Shown: positions 17,476 through 25,242 of the stretch, piece by piece
Layout of the letters: every line of letters begins with the position of its first letter
Numbering within the stretch: the stretch's first letter is position 1
Assembly: GCF_000210095.1 (NCBI RefSeq)
Contig: NC_021039.1
Location: 1,702,107-1,766,106 of the forward strand
DNA from: Ruminococcus champanellensis 18P13 = JCM 17042
Lineage (GTDB): Bacteria > Bacillota > Clostridia > Oscillospirales > Ruminococcaceae
Reading direction: 5' to 3'
DNA: 64,000 bases
Notes under the pieces: model-generated
What the model was told of the DNA's origin: nothing
The model's input: the letters and a program-made list of their open reading frames with translations, nothing else
The model's database searches: none
Made by a program: the position numbers and the translations under genes

Positions 17476-17504
17476 TTGACAAATATCACTATATCGGATA
17501 TAAT
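17476..17504 (+). promoter_or_regulatory. Sigma-A promoter in front of the GyrI-like remnant
   Basis: TTGACA (17476-17481), 17-base spacer, TATAAT (17499-17504): a perfect consensus in front of a decayed gene and the acetyltransferase. It begins 9 bases after the LRR stop, and no terminator is visible between them. Confidence 0.8.
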
Positions 17505-17556
17505 ATGATGCACATTGTGTGATGTACATCGATAGATATTGAAAGGAGCGTTTCGC

Positions 17557-17882
17557 ATGCAGGTGGTTTATGCACACAAACCGGCACTGACCCTGATCGG
17601 GTTCCCCACCACAATCGCCCCGGAGGAGGGATATGTGAAATGCCGGAAGGGCTGGAGCTGTACACCTTCCCGGAAAGCGACTAGGCAATGTTTTCCGCAA
17701 AGGGATCGTTGCCAAATTCCCTGCAGAGCCTGAACGACCGTGTCTGGAAGGAGTGGTACCCGGGTGAGGGGCAGAAGTACCAGCGCAACGGCAATGCCAT
17801 GCTGGAGGTATACGCCGCCGGGGACATGCAAAGTCCGGACTACGAGTGCGGCATCTGGATTCCCTTGCAGGAGAAGGTGTGA
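17557..17882 (+). pseudogene. Remnant of a GyrI-like effector-binding-domain protein
   Basis: GAAAGGAGCG precedes an ATG at 17557 that opens with VVYAHKPALTLIGFPTTI and EEGYVKC, the start of GyrI-like effector-binding proteins. About 30 codons in, the match jumps to a different frame reading ELYTFPES, then a TAG where Trp is expected, then AMFSAKGSLPNSLQ and the normal C-terminus ending at 17882. A central segment is therefore deleted, with a frame change and at least one stop. Family members bind small amphipathic ligands, often fused to AraC-type regulators. A strong promoter upstream is retained, which may now serve the acetyltransferase. Confidence 0.75.
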
Positions 17883-17883
17883 C

Positions 17884-18408
17884 ATGGGTATCTCCATCCG
17901 GCAGTGGCGGCTGTCCGATGCAAAGGATCTGGCAGCCGCCCTATCCAACCAAAAGGTGCTGAACAATCTGCGGGACGGATTGCCCTATCCTTACACAGAT
18001 CAGGATGCACAGGATTACATCCGTGCCGTGCTGTCCGCCGATCCGGATCAGACATTTGCCTATGCGGTCTGTGTGGATGACAAAGTGGTGGGCAGCATCG
18101 GTGCATTCCGGCAGGAAAATATTCATCGGCGCACGGCGGAGCTGGGTTATTACCTGGCAGAAGCCTATTGGGGACAGGGGATCATGACCCAAGCGGTGGG
18201 TATGCTCTGTGCCCGGCTGTTTTCCGAAACGGATCTTCTGCGGATCTACGCTGAGCCATTTGCCACTAACATGGGTTCAAGACGGGTGCTGGAAAAGACA
18301 GGATTTCAGCTGGAGGGCATCCTCCGCAGCAATGCCTGCAAGAACGGCCAGGTCTTGGATATGGCGATGTATGGACTGACTCGGGAGCGTGGGGACGAGA
18401 TCCTGTAG
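17884..18408 (+). CDS. GNAT acetyltransferase, RimJ/RimL type
   Basis: The ATG at 17884 comes one base after the stop of the GyrI-like remnant, with GGAGAAGG just upstream inside it. The 174-residue protein has the RimJ/RimL GNAT pattern: RQWRLSDAKDLAAAL at the start, ELGYYLAEAYWGQGIMTQAV for the acetyl-CoA loop, and NMGSRRVLEKTGFQLEGILR near the end. It should acetylate an amino group on a protein N-terminus, peptide or small molecule; the substrate cannot be read from the sequence. Expression probably depends on the promoter upstream of the remnant. Confidence 0.85.
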   Translation: MGISIRQWRLSDAKDLAAALSNQKVLNNLRDGLPYPYTDQDAQDYIRAVLSADPDQTFAYAVCVDDKVVGSIGAFRQENIHRRTAELGYYLAEAYWGQGIMTQAVGMLCARLFSETDLLRIYAEPFATNMGSRRVLEKTGFQLEGILRSNACKNGQVLDMAMYGLTRERGDEIL

Positions 18409-18443
18409 GAGATATTCTCATTTTGTGCAATGCAAGTGCATAT

Positions 18444-18482
18444 AAGCGGTATACACATCGGAGTATGCCGCTTTTGCTTTTT
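18444..18482 (+). terminator. Intrinsic terminator after the acetyltransferase
   Basis: AAGCGGTATAC pairs with GTATGCCGCTT (one G-T pair) and is followed by a T-rich tail. Confidence 0.8.
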
Positions 18483-18514
18483 TACAGAGAAAAACGGAAT
18501 CCTGCCGTGTCTCC

Positions 18515-18543
18515 TTGATTTTTTTCGGGATCCTTGCTATAAT
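18515..18543 (+). promoter_or_regulatory. Promoter upstream of murD, separated from it by a repeat element
   Basis: TTGATT (18515-18520), 17-base spacer, TATAAT (18538-18543). The repeat element begins 7 bases after the -10, so the transcript would start at about the first bases of the element and carry it as a leader. Confidence 0.75.
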
Positions 18544-18549
18544 AATAAA

Positions 18550-18721
18550 GGCAACACCGCACAAAGATTGTGCGACAGATGCGCCAACAAATTGTTCGGC
18601 AGATTCCATAGAAACGATGCAGGAATACTGGCGTATTGCAAGGAATTTCTGTGTGATGTGTCGGAAAATTTGTCAGCAGATGTTGTGCAAAGCCCTCAGG
18701 CGTGCTTTGTGCAGTGCTGCC
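18550..18721. mobile_element. MITE-like element, 172 bp, GGCAACACC family
   Basis: The left end GGCAACACCGCACAAAG (18550-18566) is matched in inverted form by CTTTGTGCAGTGCTGCC (18705-18721) with two mismatches. The interior, read on the other strand, matches the elements at 35895 and 57283 (CATCTGCTGAC, then TTTCCG, then CACACAGAAA). It lies between the murD promoter and the murD start codon. Confidence 0.8.
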
Positions 18722-18805
18722 TAAAATATGTTTCTATTACGGCTGCCGCTTGCCGGAATCAGCGGCGACAATGACCGGACAGGGCGTTGCCGACAGGAGA
18801 CCGTT

Positions 18806-20194
18806 ATGACAAAGATTGAACAGTATTTTCATTGGATGCAGACAAAGCAGGTTGCTTTTATCGGAACCGGGGTCAGCCACAATGACCTGATTGCCCTATT
18901 CCTGCGCAAAGGGATCCGGGTGACCATCTGTGATCGGAAAACAGAGGAACAGATGGGGGAGACCTATACAAAATTCAAGGAGCTGGGTGCAGAATTTGAT
19001 CTGGGTGACGGATACCTGGAGCATCTGACCAACTACGATGTCGTATTCCGGACGCCTGGCATGTACTTCAACAATCCGGCGCTGACTGCTGCCAGAAAGC
19101 AGGGGGTCATCATCACCTCTGAAATGGAGACCTTCTTTGATCTTTGCCCCTGCCGGATCTATGGCGTAACCGGCTCTGACGGCAAGACCACCACCACCAC
19201 TCTGATTTCGGAAATGCTGGCGAAAACCGGGCGCCGGGTGTATAAGGGCGGCAACATCGGCAAGGCACTGCTGCCCTTGATTGAAACCATCCGGGAGGAG
19301 GATGCAGCAGTGGTGGAGCTGTCCAGCTTCCAGCTGATCTCTATGCGGCGTTCTCCTGATGTGGCGGTCATCACCAACATTTCCCCCAACCATCTGGACG
19401 TACATGGTACCATGGAGGAGTACATTGGCTGTAAGGTGAACCTGATTGCTCACCAGAATGCCTATTCCAAAACCGTGTTGAATCTGGACAATGCCCAGAC
19501 CGCCGCCCTGGCAGAACAGGTGCGGGGCAGACTGCTGTGGTTTACCCGGCAGCAGAAGCCGGAGCGGGGCACCTTCCTGGATGCAGAAGGCTGGCTGTGT
19601 TATGCGGAAGCCGGCAAGACTCAGCGAATCGTCCGGGCGGAGGATATCCGCATTCCCGGTCTGCACAATGTGGAAAATTACCTGGCTGCCATTGCAGCCG
19701 TATGGGGTGAGGTTCCGGCAGAAACCATTGTAGAGGTGGCAAAGACCTTTGGCGGCGTGGAGCACCGGATCGAATTTGTCCGGGAACTGGATGGAGTTAA
19801 GTGGTACAATGACAGCATTGCCACCAGCCCCACCCGTGTGCTGGCAGGTCTGCGCTCCTTCAACCAGCGACTCATCGTCATTGCCGGAGGCTATGACAAA
19901 AAAATTCCCTTTGAGCCCATGGCGGAAACCGTGAATCAGCGGGTCAAGATTCTGATCCTCATGGGCGTGACGGCTCCGAAAATTGAAAAGGCCGTGACGG
20001 AGGATCCAAGCTATGATCCGGCAAAGCTGCAGATCGTCCACGCTGCATCCATGGAAGAAGCAGTGCAGAAGGCAAAGGAGCTGGCACAGCCCGGGGATAT
20101 CGTGACCCTGTCTCCCGCCTGCGCAAGCTTTGACCTGTATCCCAACTTTGAAGCACGGGGACAGCACTTCAAAAACCTTGTAAAGGAGCTGTAA
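18806..20194 (+). CDS. murD: UDP-N-acetylmuramoyl-L-alanine--D-glutamate ligase
   Basis: MurD adds D-glutamate to UDP-MurNAc-L-Ala in the cytoplasm, the second peptide step of peptidoglycan synthesis. The 462-residue length fits. The ATP loop VTGSDGKTTTT is at residues 121-131, with EMETFFDL before it, the ELSSFQL and NISPNHLDVHG motifs in the central domain, and GGVEHRIEFV and YNDSIATSPT further on. The ATG at 18806 has GACAGGAGA upstream; an earlier in-frame start would run into the repeat element. It is separated from its promoter by the 172-bp repeat. The aminopeptidase genes follow within 3 bases, so it heads an operon. Confidence 0.95.
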   Translation: MTKIEQYFHWMQTKQVAFIGTGVSHNDLIALFLRKGIRVTICDRKTEEQMGETYTKFKELGAEFDLGDGYLEHLTNYDVVFRTPGMYFNNPALTAARKQGVIITSEMETFFDLCPCRIYGVTGSDGKTTTTTLISEMLAKTGRRVYKGGNIGKALLPLIETIREEDAAVVELSSFQLISMRRSPDVAVITNISPNHLDVHGTMEEYIGCKVNLIAHQNAYSKTVLNLDNAQTAALAEQVRGRLLWFTRQQKPERGTFLDAEGWLCYAEAGKTQRIVRAEDIRIPGLHNVENYLAAIAAVWGEVPAETIVEVAKTFGGVEHRIEFVRELDGVKWYNDSIATSPTRVLAGLRSFNQRLIVIAGGYDKKIPFEPMAETVNQRVKILILMGVTAPKIEKAVTEDPSYDPAKLQIVHAASMEEAVQKAKELAQPGDIVTLSPACASFDLYPNFEARGQHFKNLVKEL

Positions 20195-20196
20195 GC

Positions 20197-21219
20197 ATGG
20201 AACTGTTCGAGAGGATCCGTACTCTGGCGGATGCGTCCGGGGTCTCCGGCAATGAGACAGAGGCAGCTCTGACCGCTTTGGAGATGCTGCGGGAATTCTG
20301 CCCGGATGCGGTGTATGAAAATGGCAATGTGATCGGTCACCTGGGCGTCCGGGAGCCTGGCAAGCCCCATGTGCTGATTGATGCCCATATCGATCAGATC
20401 GGCATGATCGTAACGGATATTGAAGAAAATGGCTTTCTGCGGATCGGCAATGTGGGTGGTCTGGACCGGCGGCTGATGCCGGCGCAGTCCGTGCTGATCC
20501 ATGGCAGGGAGCTGATCGGCGGCGTGATCTGCACCATTCCCCCCCACTTGTCTGGAGGGAAGGATGCTTCCGTGCCGAAAATGGAGGATCTGGCAGTGGA
20601 TACGGGCTATGACCAGACGCAGGTTTCGGCTCTGGTATCCCGGGGGGATTTTGTGCAGTTTGACACCAGCTGCATGCCCCTGCTGGATGACCGGATGACT
20701 GGTGCCGCCCTGGATGACCGATGCGGCGTGGCTGCCATTCTGCGGATGCTGGAGCTTTTGCAGGGGGAGAAACTGCCCTGTAGTGTGACCATTCTCTTTT
20801 CCAGCCAGGAGGAGCTGGGGGAACGGGGCGCAAAGATTGCCGCATATACGGTGGATCCGGACATCGCACTGGCGGTGGATGTGAGCTTCGGCTGTACTGC
20901 CGACGATAAGCCCAGTGAAACCGGGGAATTGGGCAAGGGTTCCATGATCGGCATTTCCCCCACCCTGTCCAGAGAGGTGAGCAATGCCCTCATAGACGCT
21001 GCCCGGGCAGAGAATCTGCCCTATCAGCTGGAGGTCATGGAGGGACTGACTTCTACCAATGCGGATCGGTTCAGCGTGGCACGGGGGGGCGCAAAGGCAT
21101 GTACCGTGTCCATTCCCCTCAAATACATGCACACCCCGGTGGAGGTTATTGACACCCGGGATGTGGAACTGACCGCAAAGCTCCTGTGTGCTTATCTTAG
21201 GAGGTGTTCTGCATGCTGA
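20197..21219 (+). CDS. M42-family aminopeptidase (first copy)
   Basis: AAAGGAGC lies just before the ATG, which follows the murD stop by 2 bases. M42 peptidases are cobalt- or zinc-dependent, cytosolic, often dodecameric (TET-like) enzymes that trim peptides. Visible metal and catalytic motifs are DAHIDQIGMIV, LDDRCGVAAIL, SSQEELGERGAK and ALAVDVSFG, with a C-terminal KYMHTPVEVID. The length of 340 residues is normal. The stop overlaps the start of a second M42 gene, so the two are coupled and may form a mixed complex. Confidence 0.92.
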   Translation: MELFERIRTLADASGVSGNETEAALTALEMLREFCPDAVYENGNVIGHLGVREPGKPHVLIDAHIDQIGMIVTDIEENGFLRIGNVGGLDRRLMPAQSVLIHGRELIGGVICTIPPHLSGGKDASVPKMEDLAVDTGYDQTQVSALVSRGDFVQFDTSCMPLLDDRMTGAALDDRCGVAAILRMLELLQGEKLPCSVTILFSSQEELGERGAKIAAYTVDPDIALAVDVSFGCTADDKPSETGELGKGSMIGISPTLSREVSNALIDAARAENLPYQLEVMEGLTSTNADRFSVARGGAKACTVSIPLKYMHTPVEVIDTRDVELTAKLLCAYLRRCSAC

Positions 21220-22232
21220 AGCATTTAGAGGCTTTGTGCCGCCTGTGTGGCACTTCCGGCAATGAACAGGATGTGCGTGCCTATATTCAGCAGACCATTG
21301 GCGATCTCGGCACATGCACTGTGGATCCCCTTGGGAATCTGCTGGTGCTGCGCAAGGGAAGAAAGCGCCCGGAGAAAACGCTGATGCTTTCCGCCCATAT
21401 GGACGAGGTTGGTATGATCGTCACTAGTATCCGTTCTGACGGCAGCCTGACTTTCGGGGCAGTAGGAGGCGTGGATCCCTTTGTTATGATCGGCAGACAG
21501 GTGCTGGTGGGGGATGCAACGCTGCCCGGGGTCATCGGTGCCAAGGCGGTGCATAAGCTGTCCGCCGCCCAGCGGGATCAGGCACCCACCTGTGATGCCT
21601 TGTCCATTGACATTGGTGCGGTGGATGCAGAGCAGGCAAAGCGTTATGTGCGTCCCGGGGATTTCGTGCATTTTTTGCCCAACTACCGGAGCATGGGGGA
21701 TGGCATGATCGCCTCCAAGGCGCTGGATGACCGGGCAGGCTGTGCCATTTTGCTGGATCTTCTGGAACAGGAGCCGGAGTATGACACCTGGTTTGCATTC
21801 CTGGTGCAGGAGGAGGTAGGTCTCCGGGGAGCGATGGCGGCGGCGTATACCATTGCTCCGGATTACGCCATTGTACTGGAAACCACCACTGCCAGTGACA
21901 TTCCGGACGTGTCCGGTGCAAAGCAGGTATGCCGGCTGGGCGGCGGTGCTGTGGTATCCTTTATGGATCGCAGCACCCTGTATGACCGGGAGCTGTACCG
22001 GCTTGCATTCGATACCGCCCGGCGGGAACAGATTCCGGTGCAGACCAAGACCATGATCGCAGGGGGCAATGACAGCGGCGCCATTCATATTTCCGGTAAG
22101 GGCGTCCGGACGCTTGCCATTTCCGCACCCTGCCGATACCTGCATTCGCCCTCCTGCGTGTTGGCGTACAAGGATCTTTGCGCCTGTGAGCAACTGGCAG
22201 GGGCAATGATGCAAGAGATCCGGCAGCTATGA
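21213..22232 (+). CDS. M42-family aminopeptidase (second copy)
   Basis: The ATG at 21213 has TAGGAGG 9 bases upstream, inside the end of the first copy. Motifs match M42: SAHMDEVGMIV, KALDDRAGCAILL, LVQEEVGLRGAMAA, YAIVLETTTASDIP and CRYLHSPSCV. In the last motif PCRYLHSP replaces KYMHTP of the first copy. Low identity between the two suggests different peptide preference. The 4-base overlap (ATGA) with the following GNAT gene continues the operon from murD. Confidence 0.92.
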   Translation: MLKHLEALCRLCGTSGNEQDVRAYIQQTIGDLGTCTVDPLGNLLVLRKGRKRPEKTLMLSAHMDEVGMIVTSIRSDGSLTFGAVGGVDPFVMIGRQVLVGDATLPGVIGAKAVHKLSAAQRDQAPTCDALSIDIGAVDAEQAKRYVRPGDFVHFLPNYRSMGDGMIASKALDDRAGCAILLDLLEQEPEYDTWFAFLVQEEVGLRGAMAAAYTIAPDYAIVLETTTASDIPDVSGAKQVCRLGGGAVVSFMDRSTLYDRELYRLAFDTARREQIPVQTKTMIAGGNDSGAIHISGKGVRTLAISAPCRYLHSPSCVLAYKDLCACEQLAGAMMQEIRQL

Positions 22233-23029
22233 TCCGGCAGCTGACAGAGGCATCCCAGCTGGATTGTGGGTGCCTGAAAACCAACCGGTACGGCAGATGG
22301 ATCTACACCTATCTGCGTGCCTATGGGGTGGGGTATGATTTCTGCCGCTTTTTCCGCATAGAGGGTGCCGGAACCGGCTATGCGCTGCTGTTCAACGCCA
22401 CACTGACCATCTATATGGATCCTACCAAGGAGGATCTGACGGAGCTTGCCCGGGAAATCCAGATGTTCATTGCCATGCATCAGCCTTTCCGGGTGGAGAC
22501 TACCGCAAATCTGATGCAGTACCTGATGCAGACGGAGGGGTATCTCCCCCTGCACCGGACGGTGTTTGAACTGACCTCCACCGGGTTGCCGGAGGATTTT
22601 GACGAATACGAAATTGATTTTGCTCCCAGACTGGACGATGCCTATGATATCCTCCGGGAGGGCTTCCCCCATCTGATTGCCCATGATCTGTGGCTGACGG
22701 ATGTGTCCCATCGGCTCCGCAGAGGGGTCAGCAAGGTATTTACTTATAAAAATTCCACCACTGCCACCATCCTGTATGATGTGGACAATGAGGTGCTGAT
22801 CGCCCAGGTTGCCACCCGTGCAGCTGCCAGAGGCAGTGGATATGCCCGGCAGTTTCTTCGCTGGCTGGCAGGATTTCTGGAGCAGTTCGGAAAGCATGCA
22901 GTGCTGATGGCACTGGATATCCGGGTCAGCTTCTATACGGAGATCGGCTTCCGCCCTCTGGAAACGGAATATGTGCTGGAGCGCACGGAGCATGACCCGG
23001 AAGCCATGCAGAAAGGAAAGTTGAACTAA
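22229..23029 (+). CDS. GNAT-family N-acetyltransferase, 266 aa
   Basis: The start overlaps the M42 stop in an ATGA arrangement. The first 130 residues are a divergent N-terminal domain. The C-terminal half is GNAT-like, with acetyl-CoA loop VATRAAARGSGYARQFLRWLA at about residues 192-212 and DIRVSFYTEIGFRPLE near the end. The substrate is not evident. Tight coupling with M42 peptidases and the PLP enzyme downstream (stop and start share a base, TAATG) suggests amino acid or peptide metabolism. Confidence 0.8.
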   Translation: MIRQLTEASQLDCGCLKTNRYGRWIYTYLRAYGVGYDFCRFFRIEGAGTGYALLFNATLTIYMDPTKEDLTELAREIQMFIAMHQPFRVETTANLMQYLMQTEGYLPLHRTVFELTSTGLPEDFDEYEIDFAPRLDDAYDILREGFPHLIAHDLWLTDVSHRLRRGVSKVFTYKNSTTATILYDVDNEVLIAQVATRAAARGSGYARQFLRWLAGFLEQFGKHAVLMALDIRVSFYTEIGFRPLETEYVLERTEHDPEAMQKGKLN

Positions 23030-24297
23030 TGTCTGATTTTTTCAGGATTGACCCTCGCATTATGCAGCTTGCGGAACAGGCGGAGCAGATCGCTGCGCAG
23101 AAATTTGCGGAGATCGACGCCAATGCCGCTTACAACGGGGAAAAGGTGCTTGCCGCCTTTATCAAAAACCGGGTCAGTGAGCCTTGCTTTTACGGCAGTA
23201 CCGGCTACGGATACGGGGACATTGGCAGAGAGACCCTGGATAAGGTGTATGCCCAGGTGCTGGATGCGGAGGATGCTCTGGTGCGGCACACTTTTGTGTC
23301 CGGAACCCATGCCCTGTCCGTTGCTTTGTTCGGGGTGCTGCGTCCCGGGGACAAGCTGCTGGCAGTGACCGGTAAGCCCTACGATACCCTGGAGGAAGTG
23401 ATCGGCATCAGCGGCACCCCCGGGAACGGTTCTCTCATGGATTACGGCGTGGAGTATGGAGAGGTGCCTTTGACCGGTGGGGGGCTGCCGGATCTGGATG
23501 CCATTGCACAGGCTGTGCCCGGGGCAAAGGTAGCATATATCCAGCGCTCCAGAGGATATTCCCTGCGGCCTGCCTATACGGTGGAACAGATCCAGGAGAT
23601 CGTGCAGACCGTGCGCCGGGTCAGCCCGGATACCATTGTAATGGTGGACAACTGCTATGGGGAATTTGTCCAGCGCAGGGAGCCTACCTCTGTGGGGGCG
23701 GATCTGATCATCGGCTCTCTGATTAAGAATGCAGGGGGATCCATTGCCCAGACCGGCGGCTACATTGCCGGCAGAAAGGATCTGGTGGAGCTTTGCTCCT
23801 ATCGGCTCACCTGCGTGGGTATGGGCAAGGAAGTGGGTTGTACCCTGCATCAGAACAAGGAAATGTTCCTGGGGCTGTTCTTTGCGCCGGATGTAGTGGC
23901 AAATGCTTTGAAAACCGCTGCCTTTGCTGCGGAGCTGTTCCGGCTCATGGGCTTTGACAGCTATCCGGCATTGTCCGAGACCCGGGGGGATATCATCACC
24001 GCCATCCGGTTTGGCACTCCGGAGCTGCTGACCGCCTTTTGTCAGGGCGTGCAGAAGGGCGCCCCTGTGGATGCCTTTGTAACACCGGAGCCCTGGGACA
24101 TGCCCGGCTATACCAGCCAGGTCATCATGGCGGCAGGGGCATTCACCATGGGGGCTTCCATTGAGCTTTCTGCGGATGCACCCATGCGGGAACCATACGC
24201 AGTCTGGATGCAGGGCGGCATTACCTACGCCAGCGGCAGGATTGGCATTTTGCTGGCGGCACAGGAAATGCTGGATCGGGGACTGATTCTGAAGTAG
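23029..24297 (+). CDS. Methionine gamma-lyase-like PLP enzyme (aluminium-resistance protein family)
   Basis: The protein is a fold-type I PLP enzyme of 422 residues, the usual size for this family. The PLP lysine is K233 in GSLIKNAGGSIA, preceded by the aspartate in MVDNCYGEF and by FVSGTHALSVALFG near residue 90. Proteins of this group are annotated as methionine gamma-lyase or aluminium-resistance proteins; the physiological substrate is uncertain. AAAGGAAAG lies 9 bases before the ATG, which overlaps the previous stop. A single-TM protein gene follows 10 bases later. Confidence 0.88.
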   Translation: MSDFFRIDPRIMQLAEQAEQIAAQKFAEIDANAAYNGEKVLAAFIKNRVSEPCFYGSTGYGYGDIGRETLDKVYAQVLDAEDALVRHTFVSGTHALSVALFGVLRPGDKLLAVTGKPYDTLEEVIGISGTPGNGSLMDYGVEYGEVPLTGGGLPDLDAIAQAVPGAKVAYIQRSRGYSLRPAYTVEQIQEIVQTVRRVSPDTIVMVDNCYGEFVQRREPTSVGADLIIGSLIKNAGGSIAQTGGYIAGRKDLVELCSYRLTCVGMGKEVGCTLHQNKEMFLGLFFAPDVVANALKTAAFAAELFRLMGFDSYPALSETRGDIITAIRFGTPELLTAFCQGVQKGAPVDAFVTPEPWDMPGYTSQVIMAAGAFTMGASIELSADAPMREPYAVWMQGGITYASGRIGILLAAQEMLDRGLILK

Positions 24298-24307
24298 GAG
24301 AAGAATG

Positions 24308-25063
24308 ATGGAAAAGGATGCAAAAACCAACCCGGAGGAAACGAAGGAATCTAAAAAGCGACCGGAGGGCTCGGAGCAGCTGGTGGAGCAGATTCACCGG
24401 AAACGGCGGCGTTCCCTGAAATTCTGGCTCATCGGAGCGTTGGTACTGCTGATCGCAGTGGGAATTCTTGTGGGCGTACTGGTGCTGCGGCACAGGAGAA
24501 ATGACGGGGTCCGGTATGCGGCGCTGCTGTCGGAGCGACTGGGAGCATCCCTTTCCGATGCCCAGTCCCATGCGGATGTATCCTTGTATACCACCCCTGC
24601 CTGCGGGTACTTAACGGATGTGGGTAAGTACAATGCGTTAATGGAAAGCGAGAAGCGTGTTTCCGTGTGCGGTATTCAGATCCCCCAGTGGGCGATCTTC
24701 TGTACCTCCGATGCCACCGGCAGGCTTTCCACCGTCCGGTACTGCAATTACACAGTGCTGGAGGACAGCATTCTGGGGCAGAAAAAGTCCGGGTATATTC
24801 TGCTGACGGATCTGGTGAAGGGTACCTCCAAGGCGGAAATGCTGAACGTACTGGGGCTGGATCCCTACACCATCACCTACCGGATGGATGTCAGTGCTGC
24901 TGAATACTGCTTCCGTTACTGCTACAGGGACGGAGACAGCAAGGATATGCTCTGTTATCAGATCCGGGTACAGGTACAGGACGATCAGGTGCTTGCAGTT
25001 TCGGACGAAAGAGTCAATGTTTTAACAGAGTTGCTTGCCTTCGAGAAAGAGGTTACAAAATAG
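24308..25063 (+). CDS. Single-pass membrane protein, 251 aa
   Basis: AGGAG lies 7 bases before the ATG at 24308; the ATG directly before it (24305) is closer than ideal. The first 35 residues are highly charged and probably cytosolic, followed by a basic RKRRRSLK stop and one hydrophobic helix (FWLIGALVLLIAVGILVGVL). The remaining 190 residues face outside, with several Cys and Tyr. The outside domain is not recognised. It follows the PLP enzyme closely and ends before the promoter of the pseudokinase gene. Confidence 0.7.
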   Translation: MEKDAKTNPEETKESKKRPEGSEQLVEQIHRKRRRSLKFWLIGALVLLIAVGILVGVLVLRHRRNDGVRYAALLSERLGASLSDAQSHADVSLYTTPACGYLTDVGKYNALMESEKRVSVCGIQIPQWAIFCTSDATGRLSTVRYCNYTVLEDSILGQKKSGYILLTDLVKGTSKAEMLNVLGLDPYTITYRMDVSAAEYCFRYCYRDGDSKDMLCYQIRVQVQDDQVLAVSDERVNVLTELLAFEKEVTK

Positions 25064-25157
25064 GAGCATGATCCGGTTGGGAATATTGAGAAACGATAAA
25101 AAAGATTACAGAATAAATACAATTATCCCGGCTGTGCCGGTTTGCGACGCTGAAAAT

Positions 25158-25186
25158 TTGACATTCCCCGGCATAACTGATACAAT
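25158..25186 (+). promoter_or_regulatory. Promoter of the PASTA pseudokinase gene
   Basis: TTGACA (25158-25163), 17-base spacer, TACAAT (25181-25186), 57 bases before the start codon. The 179-base gap shows nothing else clear. Confidence 0.78.
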
Positions 25187-25242
25187 GAACAATGTGATCG
25201 TATGGATGAATTGCAAGAACCACTGTAAAGGAGAATCGGAAC

